Assembly: GCA_035540955.1 (NCBI GenBank) | Contig: DATLFP010000106.1 | Location: 1 to 13,912, forward strand | DNA length: 13,912 bases | Direction of reading: 5' to 3' | DNA from: DATLFP01 sp035540955 | Lineage (GTDB): Bacteria > Actinomycetota > Acidimicrobiia > Acidimicrobiales > CADCSY01 | In this document: positions 1 to 6,998 of the stretch, piece by piece | Position numbering within the stretch: the stretch's first letter is position 1 | Layout of the letters: every line of letters begins with the position of its first letter | The notes under the pieces: generated by a model | The model's database searches: none | What the model saw: the letters and a program-made list of their open reading frames with translations, nothing else | What the model was told of the DNA's origin: nothing | Position numbers and translations under genes: made by a program

Positions 1-333
1 GTCGGCTGGCGGAACCATCCGGGCGCCGACCCCGACACCCAGTACAACTGGTGGTACGAGGGCTCGCCGGTGAACTTCGGGCGCATCGCCGACCCGGAGA
101 TCAACCGGCTGCTCGACGAGGGCCGCACGAACCCGGAGAACCGGGAGGAGACCTACATCGAGCTGAACCGCCGGTTCGCCAGCGAGGTCTACAACGTGTG
201 GGGCTCCTGGACCACCTGGGCCGTGGCCCACAAGCCCGACGTCCACGGCGTGCAGGGTCCGACCCTGCCCATCGGGGCGAACTTCCCGGGCCTCGGCACC
301 GGGCACTACGTCCACGGCATCTGGCGCAGCTAG
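1..333 (+). CDS. ABC transporter family 5 (peptide-type) solute-binding protein, C-terminal fragment
   Basis: Only the last 110 residues are present; the gene begins left of the window and is read in frame from base 1 to the TAG at 331-333. The fragment has the aromatic-rich texture of the C-terminal lobe of family 5 extracytoplasmic binding proteins: WRNHPGADPDTQYNWWYEG near its start, then ADPEINRLLDEGR, then NREETYIELNRRFASEVYNVW, the usual helix in which oligopeptide-binding proteins count off their last repeat. Family knowledge: these are lipid-anchored or secreted proteins that deliver peptides, nickel or other small ligands to a DppBC-type permease. The two permease and two ATPase genes that follow on the same strand support this role. 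The signal peptide and ligand pocket lie outside the window, so the ligand cannot be guessed. Confidence 0.85.
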   Translation, partial: VGWRNHPGADPDTQYNWWYEGSPVNFGRIADPEINRLLDEGRTNPENREETYIELNRRFASEVYNVWGSWTTWAVAHKPDVHGVQGPTLPIGANFPGLGTGHYVHGIWRS

Positions 334-362
334 CGGCCGGGGACTGACGCACACATGCTGAG

Positions 363-367
363 AAGGG
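363..367 (+). promoter_or_regulatory. Ribosome-binding site of the first permease gene
   Basis: AAGGG lies 7 bases before the ATG at 375. The 41-base gap after the binding-protein stop (334-374) holds no obvious terminator hairpin or TAnnnT box, so the permease is probably co-transcribed with the upstream gene. Confidence 0.5.
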
Positions 368-374
368 CAGGGCG

Positions 375-1328
375 ATGAGCCGGTTGGCGACCATCGGACG
401 ACGGCTGGGGCAGCTCATCGTCGTCCTGGTGTTGGTGACCGCGCTCAATGCCCTGCTCTTCAGCATGCTCCCGGGCGACCTCGCCGAGGTGAACATCCCG
501 TTCGGGAGCGACGCGCAGCGCGAGGCGCTGCGCGAGGACCTCGGGCTCAACGAGCCCGTCTACGTGCAGTACGGCCGTTGGCTCGGCAACTTCGTCAAGG
601 GCGACTTCGGGAGCTACTACCGCCAGGGCAACGTGACGCCGGTGCTCGAGCGGGTGAAGTCGACGGCGCCGGTGTCGATCCAGCTCATGATCTACGCTCA
701 GCTGCTGGCGCTGGGCCTGGCGATCCCGCTCGGGATCTTCACCGCCCGCCGGGCCGGCACCCGGGCCGACAAGGCCACGAACACCGTCGCCTTCGCCCTT
801 CTGGCGGTGCCGAACTTCGTGCTCGGGCTGGTGCTCGCCTACGTGGTGGGCGTCCAGCTGCGCTGGCTACCACCGCAGGGCTACGTGCACCTGGGCGACA
901 ACGTCGTCGACCACTTCCGGTCGATGGCGATCCCGTCGTTCAGCCTCGCCATCGGCCTCATCGCCACCTACATGCGACTCCTGCGCACCGACCTCGTGGC
1001 CACGTTGCAGCAGGACTTCATCCTCATGGCGAAGTCGAAGGGCATCAGCGAGCGACGCGTTCTCTGGCGCCACGCCCTCCGCCCGTCGAGCATCACCCTG
1101 ATCACCTCGGCCGGCCTCAACGTGGGTGCCCTCATCGGCGGCGCGCTCATCATCGAGATCATCTTCAACCTCGACGGCATGGGCCGGCTCATCTTCGAAG
1201 CCATCGGCGAGCGCCAGATCGTCGCCATCCAGAGCCTCGTCGCCATCGTGGCGGTGGGCTACGTCATCGTGAACTTCCTGGTGGACATCCTGTACGCCGT
1301 CGTCGACCCGAGGATCCGCCGTGGCTGA
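375..1328 (+). CDS. Peptide-type ABC transporter permease, DppB-like
   Basis: 317 residues, the usual DppB/OppB length. The N-terminus matches the family: a first membrane helix at about 11-31 ending in MLPGD, then a periplasmic segment in which a predicted REALREDLGLNEPVYVQYGRW stretch leads to GDFGSYYR at about 76-82. Further helices sit at about 100-123, 137-160, 184-204, 240-262 and 285-309. The EAA loop that docks on the ATPases is at about 213-237 (DFILMAKSKGISERRVLWRH, with the conserved Gly 223). Known role: one half of the inner-membrane channel for peptides or related solutes. The ATG at 375 has AAGGG 7 bases upstream. Its 3' end overlaps the next permease gene by 8 bases, which suggests translational coupling. 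Substrate unknown. Confidence 0.93.
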   Translation: MSRLATIGRRLGQLIVVLVLVTALNALLFSMLPGDLAEVNIPFGSDAQREALREDLGLNEPVYVQYGRWLGNFVKGDFGSYYRQGNVTPVLERVKSTAPVSIQLMIYAQLLALGLAIPLGIFTARRAGTRADKATNTVAFALLAVPNFVLGLVLAYVVGVQLRWLPPQGYVHLGDNVVDHFRSMAIPSFSLAIGLIATYMRLLRTDLVATLQQDFILMAKSKGISERRVLWRHALRPSSITLITSAGLNVGALIGGALIIEIIFNLDGMGRLIFEAIGERQIVAIQSLVAIVAVGYVIVNFLVDILYAVVDPRIRRG

Positions 1329-2319
1329 CCAGCACCTCGACCGCGAGCCGACCGACGACCTCGACGCCCCGGTGGCCGACATCGAGGTGGGTCTGGCCGA
1401 GCCCGGCACGGTGGCCGCCGCCGCCGTCACGCCCGTCCCCGTCCAGGTCGAGCTGTCCCGCTCGAAGCGCATCGGCGTCTTCGGATGGTGCGCCATCGGC
1501 TGGCTGACCCTCGTGGCGCTCATGGCGCTCGTACCCGGCATCTTCCCGGGACCCGGTCTGCTGGAGCGGTCGAGGGAGGCGATCGTGGCCGGGAACTTCG
1601 GGCCGCAGTCCGGCCACTGGCTGGGCATCGACAACAGCGGCTACGACCTCATGACCAAGACCATCCACGGGACGCGCGCCTCGATGATCGTCGCCGTGAG
1701 CGGCGTGGGCTTCGCCCTGATCGTCGGCGGCTTCCTCGGGCTGGTCGCCGGCTACTTCCGCGGCAAGCTCGACACCGTCCTCACCGGGATGTTCAACGTG
1801 ATGCTGGCCTTCCCCACGCTGGTGCTGGCGCTCACGCTGGTCACGATCTTCGCCTCGCAGCCGGGAACCAGCTACGGGCGGCGGGTCATGGTCGTGAGCG
1901 CGGCCATCGGCATCGTCTCGATCCCCATCCTCGGCCGGATCACCCGGGCCAACACCCTCGTGTGGTCCGAGCGCGAGTTCGTGCTCGCCGCCAAGCTGCT
2001 CGGCACGAAGACGCCTCGGATCCTCTGGCGCGATGTGCTCCCCAACGTCCTGCCCGCCATGCTCCAGATCACCCTGCTCGGCATCGGCATCGCCATCGTC
2101 GCCGAGGGTGGGCTCTCCCTGCTGGGCGTGGGCGTGCCGGCGTCGATCGACAGCCCGTCGTGGGGCAACCTCATCGCCACCCTGCGCTCCCAGCTGTTCC
2201 TCGGGCGGCCCTGGGGCGTGTTCGCGCCGTCGCTCGCCATCTTCCTCACGGTCCTGTCGCTCAACTACCTCGGCGACGTCATCCGCGCCCGCTTCGACGT
2301 CCGGGAGTCGGTCCTTTGA
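1321..2319 (+). CDS. Peptide-type ABC transporter permease, DppC-like
   Basis: 332 residues. The GTG start at 1321 overlaps the previous stop by 8 bases and has GAGGA at 1310-1314, a 6-base spacing. Membrane helices are predicted at about 52-74, 120-146, 155-178, 188-206, 244-268 and 297-318. The EAA loop is at about 218-242 (REFVLAAKLLGTKTPRILWR, Gly 228). GIDNSGYDLMTKTIHGTRASM at about 102-122 corresponds to the usual DppC/OppC stretch in which a Gly-x-Asp motif precedes RTSL-like residues. The protein pairs with the DppB-like permease to form the transmembrane pore. The first 47 residues are acidic and Ala/Pro/Val-rich before the basic SRSKR at 46-50, a cytoplasmic extension longer than in E. 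coli DppC. A later start cannot be excluded, but this one fits the ribosome-binding site and overlap. Confidence 0.92.
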   Translation: MADQHLDREPTDDLDAPVADIEVGLAEPGTVAAAAVTPVPVQVELSRSKRIGVFGWCAIGWLTLVALMALVPGIFPGPGLLERSREAIVAGNFGPQSGHWLGIDNSGYDLMTKTIHGTRASMIVAVSGVGFALIVGGFLGLVAGYFRGKLDTVLTGMFNVMLAFPTLVLALTLVTIFASQPGTSYGRRVMVVSAAIGIVSIPILGRITRANTLVWSEREFVLAAKLLGTKTPRILWRDVLPNVLPAMLQITLLGIGIAIVAEGGLSLLGVGVPASIDSPSWGNLIATLRSQLFLGRPWGVFAPSLAIFLTVLSLNYLGDVIRARFDVRESVL

Positions 2320-3431
2320 CCAGAGAGCACGAGATCCAGGTCGAGGACGCCTACGAGGGGCCCGTCGTCCAGGTCACCGACCTCGAGACCGGGTTCAAGA
2401 CGCCGCGGGGCCTGGTGCGCGCCGTCGACGGCGTCTCCTTCAAGCTCGACCGCGGCAAGACGCTCGGCATCGTCGGCGAGTCCGGGTGCGGCAAGTCCGT
2501 GCTCTCGCGGTCGGTCATGGGCCTCCTGCCGTCGACGAACGTGGTACGCAACGGCAGCGTCAAGTTCCAGGGGCGCGAGCTCGTCGGGCTGTCGGGCAAG
2601 GCGATGCGCAAGTACTGGGGCACCGAGATGTCGATGGTCTTCCAGGACCCGATGACCTCGCTCAACCCGGTGAAGCGCATCGGCGAGCAGATCACCGAAG
2701 GGTTGCGCTTCCACCTCGGCCAGTCGAAGGACGACGCGCGCGCGACGGCCCTCGCCCTGCTCAAGTCGGTGCGCATCCCCGAGGCCGAGCGGCGGCTGCG
2801 GGAGTACCCCCACCAGCTGTCTGGCGGCATGCGCCAGCGGGTGGTGATCGCCACCGCGCTGGCGTGCGGCCCCCGGTTGCTGATCGCGGATGAGCCGACC
2901 ACCGCTCTCGACGTCACCGTGCAGGACCAGATCCTCGATCTCCTCCAGGCGCAGCAGAACGAGCGGTTCATGGCGATGATGCTCATCACCCACGACCTCG
3001 GCGTCGTCGCCGGACGGACCGACGAGATCGCGGTGATGTACGCCGGTCAGATCGTCGAGAAGGCGCCGACCAGCGTCCTGTTCGCCAAGATGAAGATGCC
3101 GTACACCGAGGCGCTCATGCAGTCGATCCCCAAGCTCGATCTGCCGAGCCACACGAGGCTGCAGGCGATCAGCGGGCGGCCGCCCGACCTCGTGAACCCG
3201 CCGAGCGGCTGCCGGTTCGCGGCGCGCTGCCTGTACGCGCAGGACCGCTGCCTCGACGAGCAGCCGCCGCTCATGGAGGGCGACACACCCGGTCACCTCT
3301 ACCGGTGCTGGTACCCGGTCGGCACGCCGGCCGGCGAAGAGGCGCTCAACATGAACCTGCGGAAGAACCGCACCGCCGCCGGCCTGAAGGCCGCCACCGC
3401 CGCCGAGGGTGTCGGCGCCATCCCGGGCTGA
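2316..3431 (+). CDS. Peptide-type ABC transporter ATPase, DppD-like
   Basis: 371 residues from a TTG at 2316. That codon overlaps the previous stop as TTGA and has GGGAG at 2303-2307, 8 bases before it; no ATG or GTG lies near the natural N-terminus. Walker A is GESGCGKS (54-61), the Q-loop Gln is 110 in FQDPMTSLNP, the ABC signature is LSGGM (168-172), Walker B is LLIADEP (188-194) with catalytic Glu 193, and the H-loop His is 226. The C-terminal oligopeptide-transporter extension carries four cysteines (299, 305, 312, 331) in the CRFAARC...C...C pattern that in this family can bind an Fe-S cluster. It would power the DppBC-like pore together with the next gene. The last 35 or so residues are a low-complexity Ala/Gly tail. 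Confidence 0.93.
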   Translation: MTREHEIQVEDAYEGPVVQVTDLETGFKTPRGLVRAVDGVSFKLDRGKTLGIVGESGCGKSVLSRSVMGLLPSTNVVRNGSVKFQGRELVGLSGKAMRKYWGTEMSMVFQDPMTSLNPVKRIGEQITEGLRFHLGQSKDDARATALALLKSVRIPEAERRLREYPHQLSGGMRQRVVIATALACGPRLLIADEPTTALDVTVQDQILDLLQAQQNERFMAMMLITHDLGVVAGRTDEIAVMYAGQIVEKAPTSVLFAKMKMPYTEALMQSIPKLDLPSHTRLQAISGRPPDLVNPPSGCRFAARCLYAQDRCLDEQPPLMEGDTPGHLYRCWYPVGTPAGEEALNMNLRKNRTAAGLKAATAAEGVGAIPG

Positions 3432-3438
3432 GGACGAC

Positions 3439-4470
3439 ATGGCTGGTTCAGGAAAGGCTCACCTTCGCGACGGCGCGCTGCTGACCGTCGAGGATCTCGT
3501 CGTCGAGTTCCCCGCCGGTCGTGGCCGCAAGGTCCACGCCGTGTCGGGCATCAGCCTCGACGTGCTGGAGGGCGAGACCCTCGGGCTCGTCGGCGAGTCC
3601 GGCTGCGGCAAGTCGACCACCGGTCGAGCGATCGTGCAGCTGCCGAAACCGACCTCGGGCAGCGTGCGCTTCGAGGGACGAGACCTCACGTCGCTCAAGG
3701 GCAACGGGCTGCGCGACATGCGGCCCGTGATGCAGATGATCTTCCAGGATCCGATCTCGTCGCTGAACCCGCGGCGCCGGGTCGGTGACATCATCGCCGA
3801 GCCGCTCAAGGTGTGGGGCCGTGGCGACGCCGACGAGCGAGAGAAGGCCGTGCGCGACGTGCTCGAGTCGGTCGGGATCGACCCCGAGCAGGCGGTGGGC
3901 CGCCGTCCTCATCAGTTCTCGGGCGGCCAGTGCCAGCGCATCTCGATCGCCCGAGCGCTCATGCTCGACCCGAAGCTGATCATCTGCGACGAGCCCGTCT
4001 CGGCCCTCGACGTGTCGGTGCAGGCGCAGATCCTCAACCTGCTCGAGGACATGAAGGCTCGCTACGGCCTCACGCTCATCTTCATCGCTCACGACCTGGC
4101 GGTGGTGAAGAACGTGAGCGATCGCGTCGTGGTCATGTACCTCGGCAAGGTGTGCGAGGTGGGCCCGCCCGACTCGCTGTTCGCCGAGCCCGCGCACCAC
4201 TACACCCACGCCCTGCTGTCAGCCATCCCGGTGCCCGACCCGACCGTCGTCCGCGAGGACAAGGCGGGGGTGGCGGGCGAGCTGCCGTCGCCGTTGGCGC
4301 CACCGTCGGGCTGCCGGTTCCGGACCCGGTGTCCCGCCGCCCAGGACCGGTGCGCCGCCGAGGAGCCCCTGCTGCGGGAGGTGGCACCCAACCACTACGT
4401 GGCCTGCCACTTCCCCCTGATCGGCGGCCCGGCGCCCGCGCACGCGAGCGTCGCCGCCGACGCCCGCTGA
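3439..4470 (+). CDS. Peptide-type ABC transporter ATPase, DppF-like
   Basis: 343 residues from the ATG at 3439. GAGG at 3430-3433 overlaps the upstream stop and gives 5-base spacing, so I prefer it over the in-frame GTG at 3409 that would lie inside the preceding gene. Walker A is GESGCGKS (52-59), the Q-loop Gln is 103 in FQDPISSLNPR, the signature is FSGGQ (160-164), Walker B is LIICDEP (180-186) with Glu 185, and the H-loop His is 218. Cysteines 292, 298, 305 and 323 form the C-terminal CRFRTRC...C...C motif. FSGGQ with Phe is typical of OppF/DppF. The residue after it, normally Arg (SGGQRQR), is Cys here. It forms the heterodimeric motor with the DppD-like ATPase and is the last gene of the transporter operon; a long palindrome follows 9 bases after the stop. 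Confidence 0.93.
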   Translation: MAGSGKAHLRDGALLTVEDLVVEFPAGRGRKVHAVSGISLDVLEGETLGLVGESGCGKSTTGRAIVQLPKPTSGSVRFEGRDLTSLKGNGLRDMRPVMQMIFQDPISSLNPRRRVGDIIAEPLKVWGRGDADEREKAVRDVLESVGIDPEQAVGRRPHQFSGGQCQRISIARALMLDPKLIICDEPVSALDVSVQAQILNLLEDMKARYGLTLIFIAHDLAVVKNVSDRVVVMYLGKVCEVGPPDSLFAEPAHHYTHALLSAIPVPDPTVVREDKAGVAGELPSPLAPPSGCRFRTRCPAAQDRCAAEEPLLREVAPNHYVACHFPLIGGPAPAHASVAADAR

Positions 4471-4478
4471 CGACGAAG

Positions 4479-4537
4479 ACCCCGAACGTTGTCGCGCTGA
4501 CCCGCGCACGCCGGGCCAGCGCGACAACCTTCGGGGT
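4479..4537 (+). repeat. Long palindromic repeat, copy 1
   Basis: Arms at 4480-4504 and 4512-4536 pair at 23 of 25 positions around the 7-base loop CGCACGC (4505-4511); the two mismatches are C-C and A-C. The core of the left arm reads GTTGTCGCGCTGACCCG. The same loop and nearly the same arms recur at 5286-5336. It sits 9 bases after the DppF-like stop and 12 bases before the GTG of the next gene. No T-run follows, so it is not a standard intrinsic terminator, though it could still stop or stabilise transcripts. The G-rich 3' flank (4533-4541) is the best ribosome-binding candidate for the next gene, so the hairpin could also mask it. Confidence 0.85.
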
Positions 4538-4548
4538 GGGGTGAGGGC

Positions 4549-5265
4549 GTGACGGGGGTCGAGCTCGGGATCGCGGCGGTCGTGGTGGCCATCGGTGCCG
4601 CCGTGCAGGGGGGCGTCGGCTTCGGCATGAACCTCATCGCCGCGCCGATCCTCGCCGTGCTCGACCCCACCCTCGTGCCCGGTCCCGCGCTCGCCGCCGC
4701 GCTCGTGCTCACGATCCTCGTCGCGGCGCGGGACCGGGCGACGATCGACCGCCGGGGCGTGTCCTTCGCGCTGGCTGGTCGGGTGCCGGGGACCGTGATC
4801 GGGGCGTTGCTGATCGCCTCCATCCCCGACGAGGGGGTGACCGTGACCGTCGGCCTCGCCGTGCTGCTGGCGGTCGCCCTCAACGCCACCCGGCTCGGTT
4901 TGCGGCCGACGCCGCCGGTCCTGCTCACGGCCGGCGTCGTCTCCGGGTTCGCGAGCACGGTGTCCTCGGTCGGGGGACCGCCGATGGCCGTCGTCTACGC
5001 CAACGAGCCGGGCCCCGTGATCAGGGGCACGCTCTCGTTCATCTTCGTGATCGGCGCCGCGATGTCGCTGGTGGCACTCGTCGCCGTCGGCGACTTCGGG
5101 ACGCGCGAGGCCGGCGCATCGCTGTTCCTGATGGTGCCGGGCACGCTCGGGTTCCTCGCCTCCGGGTGGGTGGCCGGACACGTCGACCGTGGCAAGACCC
5201 GCACCGCCGTCCTCGCCGTCGCCGCCCTCGGCGCGCTCACCGCGCTCGCCAAGTACGCCCTCTGA
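4549..5265 (+). CDS. TauE/SafE (TSUP) family membrane transporter
   Basis: 238 residues, nearly all hydrophobic, with about seven predicted membrane segments (roughly 5-25, 27-38, 45-60, 74-92, 97-114, 122-141, 161-181, plus C-terminal helices at 188-210 and 218-236). Two short Gly-rich motifs typical of the TSUP family are visible and mark its internal repeat: QGGVGFG at 20-26 and SSVGGPP at 139-145. Family members export or take up small anions such as sulfite, sulfoacetate or organic acids; the ion here is not predictable. GTG at 4549 is the only reasonable start. The closest GAGG is only 2 bases away, so GGGGTGGGG at 4533-4541 is the likelier ribosome-binding site. The gene stands alone between two copies of the same palindrome, as if it were a cassette. 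Confidence 0.85.
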   Translation: MTGVELGIAAVVVAIGAAVQGGVGFGMNLIAAPILAVLDPTLVPGPALAAALVLTILVAARDRATIDRRGVSFALAGRVPGTVIGALLIASIPDEGVTVTVGLAVLLAVALNATRLGLRPTPPVLLTAGVVSGFASTVSSVGGPPMAVVYANEPGPVIRGTLSFIFVIGAAMSLVALVAVGDFGTREAGASLFLMVPGTLGFLASGWVAGHVDRGKTRTAVLAVAALGALTALAKYAL

Positions 5266-5279
5266 GACCTTCGGCACCC

Positions 5280-5345
5280 CCACCACGAAGGTTGTCGCGC
5301 TCACCCGCGCACGCCGGGCGAACGCGACAACCTTCGAGGTGGTGG
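5280..5345 (+). repeat. Long palindromic repeat, copy 2
   Basis: Core arms at 5286-5307 and 5315-5336 pair at 20 of 22 positions around the loop CGCACGC (5308-5314), identical to copy 1. Beyond the core, CCACCAC (5280-5286) can pair with GTGGTGG (5339-5345) after a small bulge, giving a stem near 28 bp. The A-C mismatch close to the loop is at the same place as in copy 1, so the copies share ancestry rather than arising independently. It starts 15 bases after the exporter stop and ends just before a TAGCGT box that serves the next gene. There is no T-run. Confidence 0.85.
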
Positions 5346-5347
5346 CC

Positions 5348-5353
5348 TAGCGT
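5348..5353 (+). promoter_or_regulatory. -10 box of a probable leaderless promoter for the ThDP enzyme
   Basis: TAGCGT fits TAnnnT and ends 6 bases before the ATG at 5360, so transcription would start at or next to the A of the start codon. No good ribosome-binding site lies at normal spacing; GAGGTGG (5336-5342) is 17 bases away. The right arm of palindrome copy 2 supplies GCGACA (5324-5329), a partial -35 match with an 18-base spacer. Leaderless genes of this form are common in actinobacteria; the call here is inference. Confidence 0.45.
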
Positions 5354-5359
5354 CGACGG

Positions 5360-6985
5360 ATGGCCACTGGAGGTCGGGAGGCGCTGCTCGAGGTGCTGCG
5401 CACCGAGGGCGTGCGCCACGTGTTCGGGAACCCGGGGACGACCGAGCTGCCGCTGGTCGACGCCCTCGCTGCCGTCGACGACATCGACTACGTGCTGGCC
5501 CTCCAGGAGGCGACGGCGGTGGGCATGGCCGACGGCTACGCGCAGGCCACCGGCCGGCCGGCGTTCCTGAACCTGCACACCTCGGCGGGTCTCGGCAACG
5601 CCATCGGTAACCTGACCAACGCCCAGGCCAACGGCACGCCCCTGGTCGTCACCGCCGGCCAGCAGGATCGGCGCCACCTCCACCACGACCCGCTCCTGGC
5701 CGGTGACCTGGTGGGGCTGGCAGCTCCGGTCTCGAAGTGGGCCCACGAGGTGTCGAACCTCGGCGAGCTCGGCACCATCCTCCGCCGGGCGTTCCACGAC
5801 GCCACCAGCGCCCCCACCGGCCCGGTGTTCGTGTCGATCCCCATGGACCTGCTCGAGGAGAACGGCGACGCGCCGGTGCCGCCGGCGTCACGGATCGAGC
5901 GGGCCAGCGCGCCGCCCGCTCCTCTCCTCGACGAGCTGGCCCAGCGGTTGCAGGCCGCCGAGCGCCTCGCCATCGTGGCCGGCGACGAGGTCGCCGCCTC
6001 GGACGCCGTCCCCGCCCTGGTCGCGGTGGCCGAAGCCCTCGGCTGCTCGGTCCACGGATCGCCCCTGCACTCCAACGTCGTGTTCCCGACGGCGCACCCG
6101 CTGTGGCGCAACGCCCTGCCCCCCTCCGCGGCCGCCATCGCCGGCGTGCTCGGCCAGTACGACGCCGTGCTGCTCGTCGGAGGGCGGGCGTTCATGGTGT
6201 ATCCGTTCACCGCCGGTCCCGCCCTGCCCGACGCCGTCGAGCTCCTGCACCTGTCGCCCGACCCCCACCAGCTGGGGCGGACGTGGCCGACGGCGCTCGG
6301 TCTGGTGGGTGACCCGCGGGCGTCGCTCGTTGCCCTGGCCGACCGTCTCGGACCGCCGGCCGATCTCTCGGCGGCTCGGGCGGCGCGCGAGGAGTCCGAC
6401 GCCGCCTTCGACGCCAAGGCGCGCGACGCCTACGACACCGCCCCGATCCCACCGGCCGCCGGGGTCCACGCCCTGTTGCGGGCGCTCCCCGCCGGCACGC
6501 CGATCGTGGACGAGGCCATCACGACCGGCTCGTACGTCCGGGGCTACCTGCGGGCCGGGCCCGGCGAGTACTTCTTCTGCCGCGGGGGCGGCCTCGGGTG
6601 GGGCATGCCGGCGGCGCTCGGTGTGTCACTCGGCCGCGATCGCTCGCCGGTGCTCTGCGTGGTGGGCGACGGCTCGGCGATGTACTCGCCGCAGGCGCTG
6701 TGGACGGCGGCGAACCGCGACCTGCCCGTCGTCTTCGCGGTGGTGAACAACCGCCAGTACCTGATCCTCAAGAACTACCTGCGGGGCATGAAGGCCGAGA
6801 CCGTCCGCACCGGCCGCTTCGTCGGCATGGACCTCGATGCGCCGCCGGTCGACTTCGTCGCGCTCGCCCGGTCGATGGGCGTGGACGCGACGCGGGTCGA
6901 CACCGCCGCGGCCGCCGGCGACGCCGCCCGGGCGGCGATCGAGTCCGGTCGACCTCACCTCGTCGAGCTGCCGATCTCCTCGTGA
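5360..6985 (+). CDS. Thiamine-diphosphate enzyme, benzoylformate-decarboxylase-like
   Basis: 541 residues, the normal length for this superfamily: an N-terminal pyrimidine-binding domain (about 1-165), a central domain (about 185-335) and a C-terminal PP domain (about 365-541). The catalytic Glu that activates ThDP is Glu 50 in LALQEA. The Mg-ThDP motif runs from GDG (436-438) to NN (463-464). Overall wording is close to Pseudomonas benzoylformate decarboxylase (FGNPG, LALQEA, ADGYAQA, INLH-like NLHTSAG, VTAGQQ). His 73 matches its His 70, but Ser 26 is replaced by Thr 27 and His 281 by Tyr 281. It therefore probably decarboxylates or ligates a 2-oxo acid, but the substrate may not be benzoylformate. 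A probable leaderless ATG start follows TAGCGT. The downstream ATPase begins 13 bases after its stop. Confidence 0.85.
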   Translation: MATGGREALLEVLRTEGVRHVFGNPGTTELPLVDALAAVDDIDYVLALQEATAVGMADGYAQATGRPAFLNLHTSAGLGNAIGNLTNAQANGTPLVVTAGQQDRRHLHHDPLLAGDLVGLAAPVSKWAHEVSNLGELGTILRRAFHDATSAPTGPVFVSIPMDLLEENGDAPVPPASRIERASAPPAPLLDELAQRLQAAERLAIVAGDEVAASDAVPALVAVAEALGCSVHGSPLHSNVVFPTAHPLWRNALPPSAAAIAGVLGQYDAVLLVGGRAFMVYPFTAGPALPDAVELLHLSPDPHQLGRTWPTALGLVGDPRASLVALADRLGPPADLSAARAAREESDAAFDAKARDAYDTAPIPPAAGVHALLRALPAGTPIVDEAITTGSYVRGYLRAGPGEYFFCRGGGLGWGMPAALGVSLGRDRSPVLCVVGDGSAMYSPQALWTAANRDLPVVFAVVNNRQYLILKNYLRGMKAETVRTGRFVGMDLDAPPVDFVALARSMGVDATRVDTAAAAGDAARAAIESGRPHLVELPISS

Positions 6986-6998
6986 GCGAGCGGACGAC

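Noticed and set aside
1485..2315. Upstream extension of the DppD-like ATPase frame
   Set aside because: The extra 277 residues are an Arg/His/Pro-rich shadow of the DppC-like gene. TTG at 2316, with a good ribosome-binding site and TTGA overlap, is the better start.
2265..3440. 391-codon minus-strand frame opposite the DppD-like ATPase
   Set aside because: Low-complexity Arg/His/Leu/Glu content typical of shadows; the plus-strand frame has every ABC motif.
4480..4536. Palindrome copy 1 as a standard intrinsic terminator
   Set aside because: No run of T follows the stem and the next start codon is 12 bases away. A termination role is not excluded, but the classic form is absent.
4219..5304. 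361-codon minus-strand frame spanning the exporter and both neighbours
   Set aside because: Gly/Arg/His/Asp-rich, no recognisable fold, and it crosses gene borders and a palindrome.
6837..6998. Upstream extension of the orphan ABC ATPase
   Set aside because: It lies inside the ThDP gene in another frame and reads as Arg/Pro/Ser shadow sequence; GTG at 6999 begins the conserved part.
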